Source: an uncultured Alphaproteobacteria bacterium
Lineage (GTDB): Bacteria; Pseudomonadota; Alphaproteobacteria; Rhodobacterales; Rhodobacteraceae
Assembly (NCBI GenBank): GCA_902533625.1
Contig: CACAMI010000001.1
Coordinates: 124,001 to 188,000, forward strand
Reading direction: 5' to 3'
DNA length: 64,000 nucleotides
Below are positions 41,078 to 48,357 of the stretch, one piece after another. The translations under genes were made by a program, and so were the position numbers. Positions within the stretch are counted from its first letter, which is position 1, and every line of letters begins with the position of its first letter. The notes beneath the pieces are model-generated. The model was not told where the DNA came from. It saw only the letters and a list, made by a program, of their open reading frames with translations, and searched no databases.

Positions 41078-41100
41078 AAAAAGATTTTCATTTTTGCCTC

Positions 41101-41544
41101 TTAGGAAGCCTTCTTATTTATTGTTTTTTGAACTAAATTAATGGGTATTTTTTTTGGAATTTCTGCTTCTGGTATTTCCCTATGTAAGGATACATTTAGC
41201 AAACCATCTAGTAATGTTGCATTAGTGACTTTAACATTATCAGCTATCCTAAATTTTTTATTGAATGCTCTTGTAGCTATGCCACGGTGAAGAAAATTTC
41301 CACCCTCATTCTTTTCTTTTATATTTCCTTCAATCGTTAATACACCATTGAGAAGTTCTATATGAATATCTTTTTCTGAAAATCCTGAAACAGCCATAGT
41401 TATAAGGTAATTTTCATCACCAATTTTTTCAATATTGTAAGCTGGATAGGTTGAATCTTTTATTGTTGCTGTATTTTCAAGTTCATTGAACAGCTGGTCA
41501 AAACCAACAAAAGATCTCATGAAAGGTGTTGTAATAAAAGTCAT
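41101..41544 (-). CDS. Small heat-shock protein, HSP20/IbpA family
   Basis: ATP-independent holdase chaperone of 147 residues. The N-terminus MRSFVGFDQLFNEL is IbpA-like; the alpha-crystallin domain runs YPAYNIEKIGDENYLITMAVSGFSEKDIHIELLNGVLTIEG through GLLNVSLHREIPE, and the tail carries IPKKIPINL as an IxI-type motif. An AGGAG site lies seven bases before the ATG. The leader folds like a ROSE thermometer and a sigma-32-like promoter lies further upstream, so control at both transcription and translation is likely. Confidence 0.96.
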   Translation of the reverse strand: MTFITTPFMRSFVGFDQLFNELENTATIKDSTYPAYNIEKIGDENYLITMAVSGFSEKDIHIELLNGVLTIEGNIKEKNEGGNFLHRGIATRAFNKKFRIADNVKVTNATLLDGLLNVSLHREIPEAEIPKKIPINLVQKTINKKAS

Positions 41545-41634
41545 AAATAAGCTCCTTTATTAAGCAAGTTTAAAAAAGTTTGGCACCGATACGGCTGCCA
41601 GAGGTTTAAATTGTGGGCCCATTTTGGCACCTCA
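41545..41634 (-). promoter_or_regulatory. ROSE-like RNA thermometer in the HSP20 leader
   Basis: The 3' hairpin (41552-41568, minus strand CTTGCTT-AATA-AAGGAG) pairs the ribosome binding site with a UUGCU element, leaving one bulged G; this is the signature of ROSE elements, which melt on heating and release the site. Upstream the leader forms a second strong hairpin (41581-41600, TGGCA(G)CCG with CGGTGCCA) and a GAGGT/ACCTC long-range stem around the TGGGCCCA palindrome. Overall length of about 90 bases and gene context (small HSP) fit ROSE elements. Confidence 0.72.
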
Positions 41635-41641
41635 CAATAAT

Positions 41642-41670
41642 TAAATGGCAATTATTTCGATTTTTTCAAG
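41642..41670 (-). promoter_or_regulatory. Sigma-32-like promoter of HSP20
   Basis: Reading on the minus strand, CTTGAA (41665-41670) and CCATTTA (41642-41648) are spaced 16 bases apart, resembling RpoH promoters. Transcription would start near 41634, giving the ROSE-like leader its full set of hairpins. It lies just after the stop of the small coiled-coil gene. Confidence 0.6.
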
Positions 41671-41681
41671 TACAGTTCTAT

Positions 41682-41870
41682 TTATTTATCATCGAATGAG
41701 GATAAAATGTCAGCTATAGTTGTTTCTAAGTCACTATTTTGCTGTTCAATCTGCTCAATTTCTGAACGTAATTCATCGATTCTAGTTTTTCTACTTTCCA
41801 TAACAGATTTTATTTCTTCAAGCAGGCCACTTAGCTTTTCACTGAGGTCTGCTTCTTCACCTTCCGCCAT
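41682..41870 (-). CDS. Small acidic coiled-coil protein, unknown
   Basis: A 62-residue, strongly acidic protein almost entirely of predicted coiled coil (LSEKLSGLLEEIKSVMESRKTRIDELRSEIEQIEQQ...), with regular heptad-like hydrophobics. I do not recognise a family. A good GAGAGG ribosome binding site precedes the ATG, so it is probably real. It lies between the TPR-sulfotransferase block and the heat-shock promoter of HSP20, on the same strand as both. It could oligomerise or bind a partner protein; nothing more can be said. Confidence 0.65.
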   Translation of the reverse strand: MAEGEEADLSEKLSGLLEEIKSVMESRKTRIDELRSEIEQIEQQNSDLETTIADILSSFDDK

Positions 41871-41952
41871 TTTCTTATCCTCTCATGAATTTGTTCACAT
41901 TTAATAACGGATTAGAAAAAAAATTGTTATTTATAAGTCAAAATAAAGTAAA

Positions 41953-42111
41953 TTATCCTTTTAATCTTAATTTGTTGAAAGCATTTTCAAACCTAACTTT
42001 GTCAAATTTTCTCACTGCTTTGACAGTAGCCAGCTTATCAGTCAAATCATCCTGCTTTGCATTGGCAACAAACTTGTTTATCAACTCACGTTTATCTTGT
42101 TTTTTTCTCAT
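41953..42111 (-). CDS. Small basic ORF, 52 residues, unknown
   Basis: An ATG-started frame coding for a lysine/arginine-rich protein beginning MRKKQDKRELINKFVANAKQ and ending FNKLRLKG, with no transmembrane segment. It starts 14 bases after the stop of the TPR-sulfotransferase gene on the same strand, with GGA five bases before the ATG, so translation from the same mRNA is plausible. The composition looks protein-like (alternating charged and hydrophobic residues), but the assignment rests only on the open frame and its position. Confidence 0.4.
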   Translation of the reverse strand: MRKKQDKRELINKFVANAKQDDLTDKLATVKAVRKFDKVRFENAFNKLRLKG

Positions 42112-42125
42112 GTTAAGTCCAAATT

Positions 42126-43898
42126 CTATCTGGTAAGTTCATTAAATGCTCCATTTAAGAGTTTTTCGAACTTTTTCCATTCTTCTGAACTCCCCTTGTA
42201 CACTTTTTTTCTTACTTGTTGAGTTGAAGCTGTCATTACGGATCTTTTATTTTTCTCTGGACTAAGACATGCATCTTCCCAAGGCAGACCGGTATATTCA
42301 ATTAATTTTCTTGTTTCTTCTTCCTGGTTATTAGTTAATTCTTCATAATCCAATTGGTATATGAAATTCCCATATTGCTCTTTCCAAAAATTCATTAGAT
42401 CGTTATATAACCTATGGTACTCAACCAAGTCCTTAAGATCAAAAGTAAAACCAAGTCCTCTTGATACAAAATTCAACTTAAAATTTGACCAACATACTGC
42501 CTTAGGATCTCTATTAACATGTATTATTTTGGCTTCCGGAAATGCGGTTTTAATTAGACCAATGTGCCTGAAGTTACTGGGCATTTTATCAGTAACAAAA
42601 GGTTTGCCATCGGAAAGTTTTTTGAGTTCATCTAAATATTGGACTCTAAATCTTTTTAAGGATTCCTCGTTCAATTTAATATTGCCCCTAATTAAAGGTA
42701 GACCATATTGACTGCAAAACTCAAGTTCGCCAGCACCTGAAACTTTAGAATGACATGATATAATTTGTTCCACGAGAGTTGTTCCCGATCTTGGCATTCC
42801 TAAAATAAAAATGGGAACAGTTGTGAGTTCTTTACCTGTAATATTTATTTGGAATTCATTTATTAGTTCAAAACTAGTTTTTATTTGAGAAAATAGAAGC
42901 TGATCCTCGGATATATTATAGTTGAGCAACTTTTTGCGTAATGCATTGCCTTCCTTTAGAAAAGAAAAGGCCTTTTTATTATCTCCAATATCCCCATATG
43001 CTTTTCCTAAAGCGAAAGCTAATACGGATACTTCTTTTTCTTTCAGTATGCCAGTGGAATATATTTTTTCCATCTGGTCAAATTGTATATCATTTTTTTC
43101 GTATTTTTTAATTTTACTAATATTTGCATATGCTTCCGCAAATTTTGGATTTATTTCAATGGCCTTTTCGTAATTAATAACAGCTTTTTTTAAATCACCT
43201 TGATCTCTAAATACAATACCTAAATTATTATATGCTTCAGCGTAATTTATGTTTAGTAATATCGCTTCTTTATAAGACCCAATTGCCTTAACTAAATCAC
43301 CTTGATCTCTAAAGGTTAAACCAAGATTATTTTTTATCTCAGCATAATCAGGATATAATTTCTCTGCTTTTTCCAAAACTCCAAGGGATTCATCAAACAT
43401 TTGCTGTTGTCTAAATACATCTCCTAAGTTAACGAGAGTATCGCGATGAATAGGGTTAATATCTAGCACTTTCAAATAATTTTTTATGGCTAAAACATAA
43501 TTTTCTCTTTCTTGGAATATAACACCAAGGTTATATGTGGCTTCATAAAGTTCAGGTTTAATTTCTAGAGCTTTTTCGTATGAAATAATTGCCTTTTCAT
43601 TCTGGCCTTCAGTTTTAAGTAGGTTTCCCAAGTTATTATGAGCTTCAGCATAATCAGGTCGAAGTTCTATAGTTTTTTCATAACATTGCATGGCATCCTG
43701 AATTTTATTCATTTGAGTATTGATAGCGCCTAAAATATTCCAAAGTTTAAATGATTTTGGATAATCCGAGAGTAATTTATTTACTTCTTCAAAAACATGA
43801 TCAAACCTTTCATTAGAAAAATTTGTAATCAAATTCTCTAAGATAGGCTGTTTTGGATTTTCATTAACACTAGAATGGTTTGTGATCTGATGTTTCAT
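42126..43898 (-). CDS. TPR-repeat sulfotransferase
   Basis: A 590-residue fusion of about seven TPR repeats (residues 45-330, e.g. PDYAEAHNNLGNLLKTEGQNEKAIISYEKALEI) with a C-terminal PAPS-dependent sulfotransferase. The 5'-phosphosulfate loop is IFILGMPRSGTTLVEQIIS and the 3'-phosphate motif IIHVNRDPKAVCWSNF. The C-terminus KKVYKGSSEEWKKFEKLL is the shared family end. The TPR part presumably binds a protein or peptide substrate, perhaps for tyrosine or glycan sulfation; that is inference. The ATG at 43898 has GAGA upstream; a TTG ten codons earlier is possible. A decayed copy of its N-terminus lies just upstream. Confidence 0.88.
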   Translation of the reverse strand: MKHQITNHSSVNENPKQPILENLITNFSNERFDHVFEEVNKLLSDYPKSFKLWNILGAINTQMNKIQDAMQCYEKTIELRPDYAEAHNNLGNLLKTEGQNEKAIISYEKALEIKPELYEATYNLGVIFQERENYVLAIKNYLKVLDINPIHRDTLVNLGDVFRQQQMFDESLGVLEKAEKLYPDYAEIKNNLGLTFRDQGDLVKAIGSYKEAILLNINYAEAYNNLGIVFRDQGDLKKAVINYEKAIEINPKFAEAYANISKIKKYEKNDIQFDQMEKIYSTGILKEKEVSVLAFALGKAYGDIGDNKKAFSFLKEGNALRKKLLNYNISEDQLLFSQIKTSFELINEFQINITGKELTTVPIFILGMPRSGTTLVEQIISCHSKVSGAGELEFCSQYGLPLIRGNIKLNEESLKRFRVQYLDELKKLSDGKPFVTDKMPSNFRHIGLIKTAFPEAKIIHVNRDPKAVCWSNFKLNFVSRGLGFTFDLKDLVEYHRLYNDLMNFWKEQYGNFIYQLDYEELTNNQEEETRKLIEYTGLPWEDACLSPEKNKRSVMTASTQQVRKKVYKGSSEEWKKFEKLLNGAFNELTR

Positions 43899-43968
43899 AT
43901 TATCTCGCAAAATTTGGTTCAATGACAATTGCTTCGCAGCAGTAGGTCAACATCTTTTTGTTTTTTCC

Positions 43969-44223
43969 TTAAATACGCATAGAATTTTCTTTATTATTAT
44001 AAGTTGGTGCATATTTTGGGTTTATATCAATTGATATGTCATAATTGCAAATTTTATCATCAAAGTTTTCGAAGGCTAAATGTGAAGAGCCAAGAAGATT
44101 ACATAATTGACAGGAGTTATGATAATCATCTAAAAGATTACCCACTTCATGAATCAAATTATTGAATTTCTGGTTTGAAAATAGTTGAACTAATTTAACT
44201 GCCACTTCGGCTGGTGGGTTCAT
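43969..44223 (-). pseudogene. N-terminal remnant of a TPR-sulfotransferase
   Basis: An 84-codon frame whose protein aligns with the start of the neighbouring TPR-sulfotransferase: FSNQKFNNLIHEVGNLLDDYHNS against FSNERFDHVFEEVNKLLSDYPKS, followed by SIDINPKYAPTYNN against TIELRPDYAEAHNN. It stops where the second TPR should begin, so it looks like the relic of a third copy truncated by deletion or recombination. It has an ATG and an AGG six bases upstream and may still be translated as a short TPR-like protein. Confidence 0.7.
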
Positions 44224-44330
44224 TTTTTACCTGCTATTATAAATCTTTCATAGCTAACTGTTTTTCAGATATTGAATATTTATTAAGAAATGATATTCCT
44301 TTAAAAGATAAAAGGCTGCAGGTTAAAAAG

Positions 44331-44924
44331 TTATTTTGCATATAGAGTTACCTGAGGTGGTTTTTTTTCACTAAATTTAATTATATTATGAGCGCAGTTA
44401 TTCATGAAGGGCGGATGCCATATTTGGGATAAGTTCTTATGTTCTATTTTTGTAAGCAAGGCTTTTATAAATGCACCATGCCCTACTAAAGCAACTAAGC
44501 GCCCCTTATTTTCACTGTAGATCTCTTCAACAATTTTCAAAGCTCTGGTAGTAAGGTCGCTGAAACTTTCCGCACCCTTAAGCGAAAATAAGTGTGGTTC
44601 TTTAAAGAAGTGATTATGTGACTCTGGATCTTTTTTGGCAATCTCTGAATATAGCTGGCCTTCCCAAGGTCCCAAATATATTTCCTTGAGGTCATCAAGG
44701 TAAATAATTTCCTTATGACGGTTTGGCCATATGATCTCACTTGTTTGGCGTGCTCTTAAGCTAGAACTAGAATAGATTTTCTCATAAGCATAACCCTTAA
44801 CTTTTTCTGCTAAAATTCTAGCTTGATTTTGACCTAGTTTTGTTAAAATAGAACCCATATGGCTTTGTGCTCGACCTTCGGCATTCCAGTTTGTTTCTCC
44901 ATGTCTGAAAATATGTAATTCCAT
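44331..44924 (-). CDS. Histidine phosphatase family protein
   Basis: A 197-residue phosphoglycerate-mutase-like phosphatase. The catalytic histidine lies in LHIFRHGETNWNAEGRAQSH (RHG motif, about residues 7-9), SSSLRARQTSEI carries the second phosphate-binding arginine, and the other histidine is in LVALVGHGAFIKAL. The broad family includes phosphosugar, alpha-ribazole-phosphate and protein phosphatases; the substrate is open. It is flanked by the two TPR-sulfotransferase genes, in the same direction. Since sulfotransferases yield 3'-phosphoadenosine-5'-phosphate, a role with a nearby phosphate product could be imagined, but this family is not known for it. Confidence 0.88.
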   Translation of the reverse strand: MELHIFRHGETNWNAEGRAQSHMGSILTKLGQNQARILAEKVKGYAYEKIYSSSSLRARQTSEIIWPNRHKEIIYLDDLKEIYLGPWEGQLYSEIAKKDPESHNHFFKEPHLFSLKGAESFSDLTTRALKIVEEIYSENKGRLVALVGHGAFIKALLTKIEHKNLSQIWHPPFMNNCAHNIIKFSEKKPPQVTLYAK

Positions 44925-45032
44925 TCAATTTAATCTTTTTCTCAACTTTATATTTCAAAATAATAATGTATTTTATAAATAGTTATTAGTATATTCTAAG
45001 CATCTAAAACGAGTTCAAGAAATCTTGTTATC

Positions 45033-47159
45033 CTATTTATAATCTTTATAATTTTCAAGCCTATCAAACTTACCTTCTAAAAATGGTTTATATTTTTTCC
45101 AGTCGTCAGAACTTCCTCTGTAAACCTTACTACGTACTTGCGTCTTGGACGCTGTGCGAACACTACGTTTGTTTCTTTCAGGGTATAGGCACCTGTCCTC
45201 CCAATTTAGCCCAAGGTAGTTTATTAGGTCTCTTGTTGCAGAGTTTTGATTATGAGTAAAAAATTCATAATCAAGATGGTAAATACGTTCTTTGTAATAT
45301 TGATTCCAAAACATCATAAGATCTTCGTAGAGGAGATGGTAATGAATTATATCATCAAGGTTAAAAGAGTAATTTATTCCATTTGGGAAATATTCTTTAA
45401 AATTAGACCAGCACGTAGCAGCAGGCTGCCTTCTCGTGTGAACAATTTTTGCTTCGGGAAACGCACTACATATCAGCGCAATATAAAGGAAATTTTGTGG
45501 CATTTTATCTGTAACATATGAGACCCCTTCAGAAATCTTAGAAATTTTTTTCAAATAAATGTCCCTGAACTTCTTGATTGCCTTTTCGCTACATTTTTTG
45601 TCTCCAATCGAAAGTGAAGCGCCATGAAAATTTATATCCCATAGTTCACCCGCACCCATAACTTGAGTATGGGAAGATATAATTTGCTCAATTAGTGAAG
45701 TTCCTGATCGTGGCATACCGAGGATAAATATTGGTGTAGGGCAAGAAGTTTTTTTTGACAGTTTTAAGGCGTTTTCTTGAATATGCCTCGCTGACTGTTT
45801 AATGCGTGAAAACAATTTTTGGTCTTGGCTAATTTCGTAATTTAATAACCTCTTTTGATATGCATTTCCCTCCTTTAGAAAATCAAAGGATTTCTTTATT
45901 TGACCGAGATCTTTAAAAACTTTCGCCAATGCAAAACAGATTTGGATATGCTCTTTTTCATTTAAGTTCTTGTCATACAGACTTTGCATTCGAGGTATGT
46001 CTTGGTCTTTGGGTAAATAATTTTTTAAAATGGACATTAATCTGTAAGCCTTAGCACAATCAGGCTTTTCTTTAATCATTTCTTTTAGATACTTTAAAGC
46101 TTCTTCATTTTTACCTAAATTCTGGAAACAGATTGATATGTTCATAAGATTATCTGTTCCATCCACTTTCAATGTTCTAGCAGTTTTAAAAAATTCTAAG
46201 GCCTCTTTAGGTTTGTCAAGTTTCCGAAGTATTAGCCCCATTGTTTCATAGGCCTCATATCTTTTTTGATCAAGCTTCATAGCATCCTTTAGAATAACTA
46301 GGGCTTTGGAGCTCTCCAAACTTTGATGACTTGCTTTAGCAAGATTTATCAAAGCTTTATAATATTTTGAATTTAAGCTTAACGCCTTTTCAAAATTGAA
46401 AATTGCCAATTTTAGTTCACCTAGCGCTACCAAAGCAGTACCCAAGTTATTGTATGCCTCAGCATAGTTTGGGTTGATCTCGATAGCTTTCTTATAATAT
46501 TTTTCTGCTTCTCTTACATTTCCAAGGCGTTGGACAGTATAACCTAAATTATTTAGTGCTTCACTGTAGTTAGGGTTAATCTCAACAGCTTTTCTATAAT
46601 ATTTTTCTGCGTCTGAGATCTTAGATTGCTGCATTAATGCATTTGCTAAATTATTATGTGCTTGAGGAAAAAGAGGATTAATACTTAATGCCGAAGTAAA
46701 GTGTTCAACAGCTTTTTTGAGTTTGCCTTGAGCGTTTAGTATATTCCCTAGATTATTATGACCTTCGGCAGAGTCTTTTCTTAGAGCTATTGTATTTCTA
46801 AAAGCATTTTCGCTAAGTGCCAGATTCCCTGTTTGTGCTGCAAGAATTCCCAAAAAGTTTTGAATCTTATAAGATGTTTGAAACTTTTGGCCTAAATCTT
46901 GTGCTTTATTCAAAGCATTTTTTATATCCCCCTTTCTATAAAGTTCAGAAAGTTCATTCATTGATCGGTCAAGAAGGCCCTGATCTAATTCTAGATCTGG
47001 TTTTGATTTGCCTATTTTTATTAATGCAAGCCTAGCTCTATTATTCTTTGGGAACTGCTTAAGTATGTTTCTATAAATATTTTCAGCATCAAGTATATTG
47101 CCCTTTCTTAATAATGAGGAAGCTTTTAGAAAATCTCGTTCAATTGATAGCTTTGTCAT
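45033..47159 (-). CDS. TPR-repeat sulfotransferase (longer paralogue)
   Basis: A 708-residue paralogue of the gene at 42.1-43.9 kb. An N-terminal domain (residues 1-85) is followed by about nine or ten TPRs (up to about 440; AEAYNNLGTALVALGELKLAIFNFEKAL). The sulfotransferase domain has PIFILGMPRSGTSLIEQIISSH (5'-phosphosulfate loop, about residue 485) and KIVHTRRQPAATCWSNF, a variant of the 3'-phosphate motif in which NRDP is RRQP. It ends SKVYRGSSDDWKKYKPFLEGKF. The two genes are homologous but clearly diverged, so they likely act on different substrates. A remnant of another copy's 3' end lies upstream at 47.4 kb. Confidence 0.88.
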   Translation of the reverse strand: MTKLSIERDFLKASSLLRKGNILDAENIYRNILKQFPKNNRARLALIKIGKSKPDLELDQGLLDRSMNELSELYRKGDIKNALNKAQDLGQKFQTSYKIQNFLGILAAQTGNLALSENAFRNTIALRKDSAEGHNNLGNILNAQGKLKKAVEHFTSALSINPLFPQAHNNLANALMQQSKISDAEKYYRKAVEINPNYSEALNNLGYTVQRLGNVREAEKYYKKAIEINPNYAEAYNNLGTALVALGELKLAIFNFEKALSLNSKYYKALINLAKASHQSLESSKALVILKDAMKLDQKRYEAYETMGLILRKLDKPKEALEFFKTARTLKVDGTDNLMNISICFQNLGKNEEALKYLKEMIKEKPDCAKAYRLMSILKNYLPKDQDIPRMQSLYDKNLNEKEHIQICFALAKVFKDLGQIKKSFDFLKEGNAYQKRLLNYEISQDQKLFSRIKQSARHIQENALKLSKKTSCPTPIFILGMPRSGTSLIEQIISSHTQVMGAGELWDINFHGASLSIGDKKCSEKAIKKFRDIYLKKISKISEGVSYVTDKMPQNFLYIALICSAFPEAKIVHTRRQPAATCWSNFKEYFPNGINYSFNLDDIIHYHLLYEDLMMFWNQYYKERIYHLDYEFFTHNQNSATRDLINYLGLNWEDRCLYPERNKRSVRTASKTQVRSKVYRGSSDDWKKYKPFLEGKFDRLENYKDYK

Positions 47160-47323
47160 TAAAAATTGTTAGTCCTTTTAGAGTTTTTTGGCCAATCATT
47201 TTATTATTGAGGCATGTTAGAAAGTTTGCTCAGTCCATTATTTATTGCCAATAGATAACAGTATAGTTAAATATTTTTACTTATTGAAACAAAAAAACCC
47301 TTCGCGTTTTACAAATATTTTTT

Positions 47324-47434
47324 CTACTTCAACTTTGGTCTCTCTAAAAAATGTAATTCTGCCAAACTATCAAGTACATCACCTAAAAATTGATAGTATT
47401 TTTTCCACTTTTGGGGACTCCCTTGGTATATTTT
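47324..47434 (-). pseudogene. C-terminal remnant of a TPR-sulfotransferase
   Basis: Outside any long open frame, the minus strand encodes KIYQGSPQKWKKYYQFLGD... followed by a stop. It aligns with the C-termini of both neighbouring sulfotransferases (KVYKGSSEEWKKFEKLL and KVYRGSSDDWKKYKPFLEG). Only 36 codons remain, preceded by a stop codon, so it is the tail of a lost copy. The flanking bases 47160-47323 and 47435-47604 show nothing else apart from AT-rich sequence. Confidence 0.7.
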
Positions 47435-47604
47435 TTACATTATAATTTTTTAATCACAGTTAATACTGAATGCTATTTTTTTGAATTATGATTGCATTTC
47501 TTTTTAATTCTAGCTGAACATAGTATTTTTAGGGAACATTATTGTGGATAGAAATTATATATCTCATAGGTCTTATTCCATATTCAATATTTTAAGAGGT
47601 GTTG

Positions 47605-47694
47605 TGGCGGACAGGAAGGGATTCGAACCCTCGAGGCAGTTTCCCGCCTACTCCCTTAGCAGGGGAGCGCCTTCGACCGCTCGGCCACCTGTCC
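47605..47694 (-). tRNA. tRNA-Ser (anticodon GCU)
   Basis: A 90-base class II tRNA with a long variable arm. On the minus strand the acceptor arms GGACAGG/CCTGTCC pair perfectly, the anticodon stem is CTCCC/GGGAG with the loop CTGCTAA giving GCT (codons AGC/AGU), and the T arm is GAGGG-TTCGAAT-CCCTT with a G-U pair. The discriminator is G and CCA is encoded. It lies at the boundary of the sulfotransferase block and lspA. Confidence 0.96.
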
Positions 47695-47703
47695 ACCGAA
47701 AGG

Positions 47704-47730
47704 TTTATATGCTGAGCTAGGTTCATTCAA
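47704..47730 (-). promoter_or_regulatory. tRNA-Ser promoter candidate
   Basis: On the minus strand TTGAAT (47725-47730) and TATAAA (47704-47709) are 15 bases apart, ending nine bases before the tRNA 5' end. The spacing is slightly short, so the exact -35 box may be offset by one or two bases. Confidence 0.4.
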
Positions 47731-47843
47731 GGCGTTTTTTATATTAAAGTTGATTAATTCACTTTGTTAACGAAAAAATTATTAATATTGTATGAATTAA
47801 TTTGGTAAGCTAAAAACCTGTTAAAGGATTTAGGTTTTAATTT

Positions 47844-48329
47844 ATGATACCAGTCAAAAATATATTAATAATAGCATTTTTTGTATTTATGATCGATCAG
47901 GTAACTAAACTAGTTGTAATTCATTACATGGACCTATCAGGTCTATTATATATAAAATTTTTGCCCCCTATTATGAATTTTAAGATGGCTTGGAATGAGG
48001 GGATAAATTTTGGCTTGTTTGCATCTAGATCTAATGCGGTTAAATGGTTTCTAATTTTTATTGCTTTAGTTATTTGCCTTTATTTTTTAGTGTGGATGAG
48101 AAATGAGACTAAAATAGTCCACCAAATATTTGGAGGATTAATAATTGGAGGTGCAGTTGGAAATGTTTTTGACAGATTATTGTATGGGGCAGTAGCTGAT
48201 TTTATTAATATTTCTTGCTGCGGTTTAGAAAATCCATACTCGTTTAATTTAGCTGATACTGCTATTTTTGTTGGTGTTTTCGGAATAATATTAAATTTAG
48301 ATAGATACAAACATGTGGATGAAGATTAG
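47844..48329 (+). CDS. lspA: Lipoprotein signal peptidase II
   Basis: Inner-membrane aspartyl protease that removes signal peptides from lipoproteins. It has four hydrophobic segments and 161 residues. Family boxes are FMIDQVTKLVV, MAWNEGINFGLF, GGAVGNVFDRLLYGAVADF with the catalytic aspartate D119, and FNLADTAIFVG with D138. The lptE and 40-residue lipoprotein genes in this window encode likely substrates. mutL follows after 28 bases. Confidence 0.97.
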   Translation: MIPVKNILIIAFFVFMIDQVTKLVVIHYMDLSGLLYIKFLPPIMNFKMAWNEGINFGLFASRSNAVKWFLIFIALVICLYFLVWMRNETKIVHQIFGGLIIGGAVGNVFDRLLYGAVADFINISCCGLENPYSFNLADTAIFVGVFGIILNLDRYKHVDED

Positions 48330-48357
48330 TAATTTAATATCTCATATTATGTAATTA

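Noticed and set aside
41885-42136. A plus-strand protein of 83 residues opposite the small basic ORF
   Set aside because: No ribosome binding site; it runs across the stop of the sulfotransferase gene and over the small minus-strand frame, so it is most likely an antisense shadow.
47160-47604. Further remnants of the sulfotransferase domain beside the 36-codon tail
   Set aside because: Other frames in these AT-rich gaps did not align with TPR or PAPS motifs when translated by eye.
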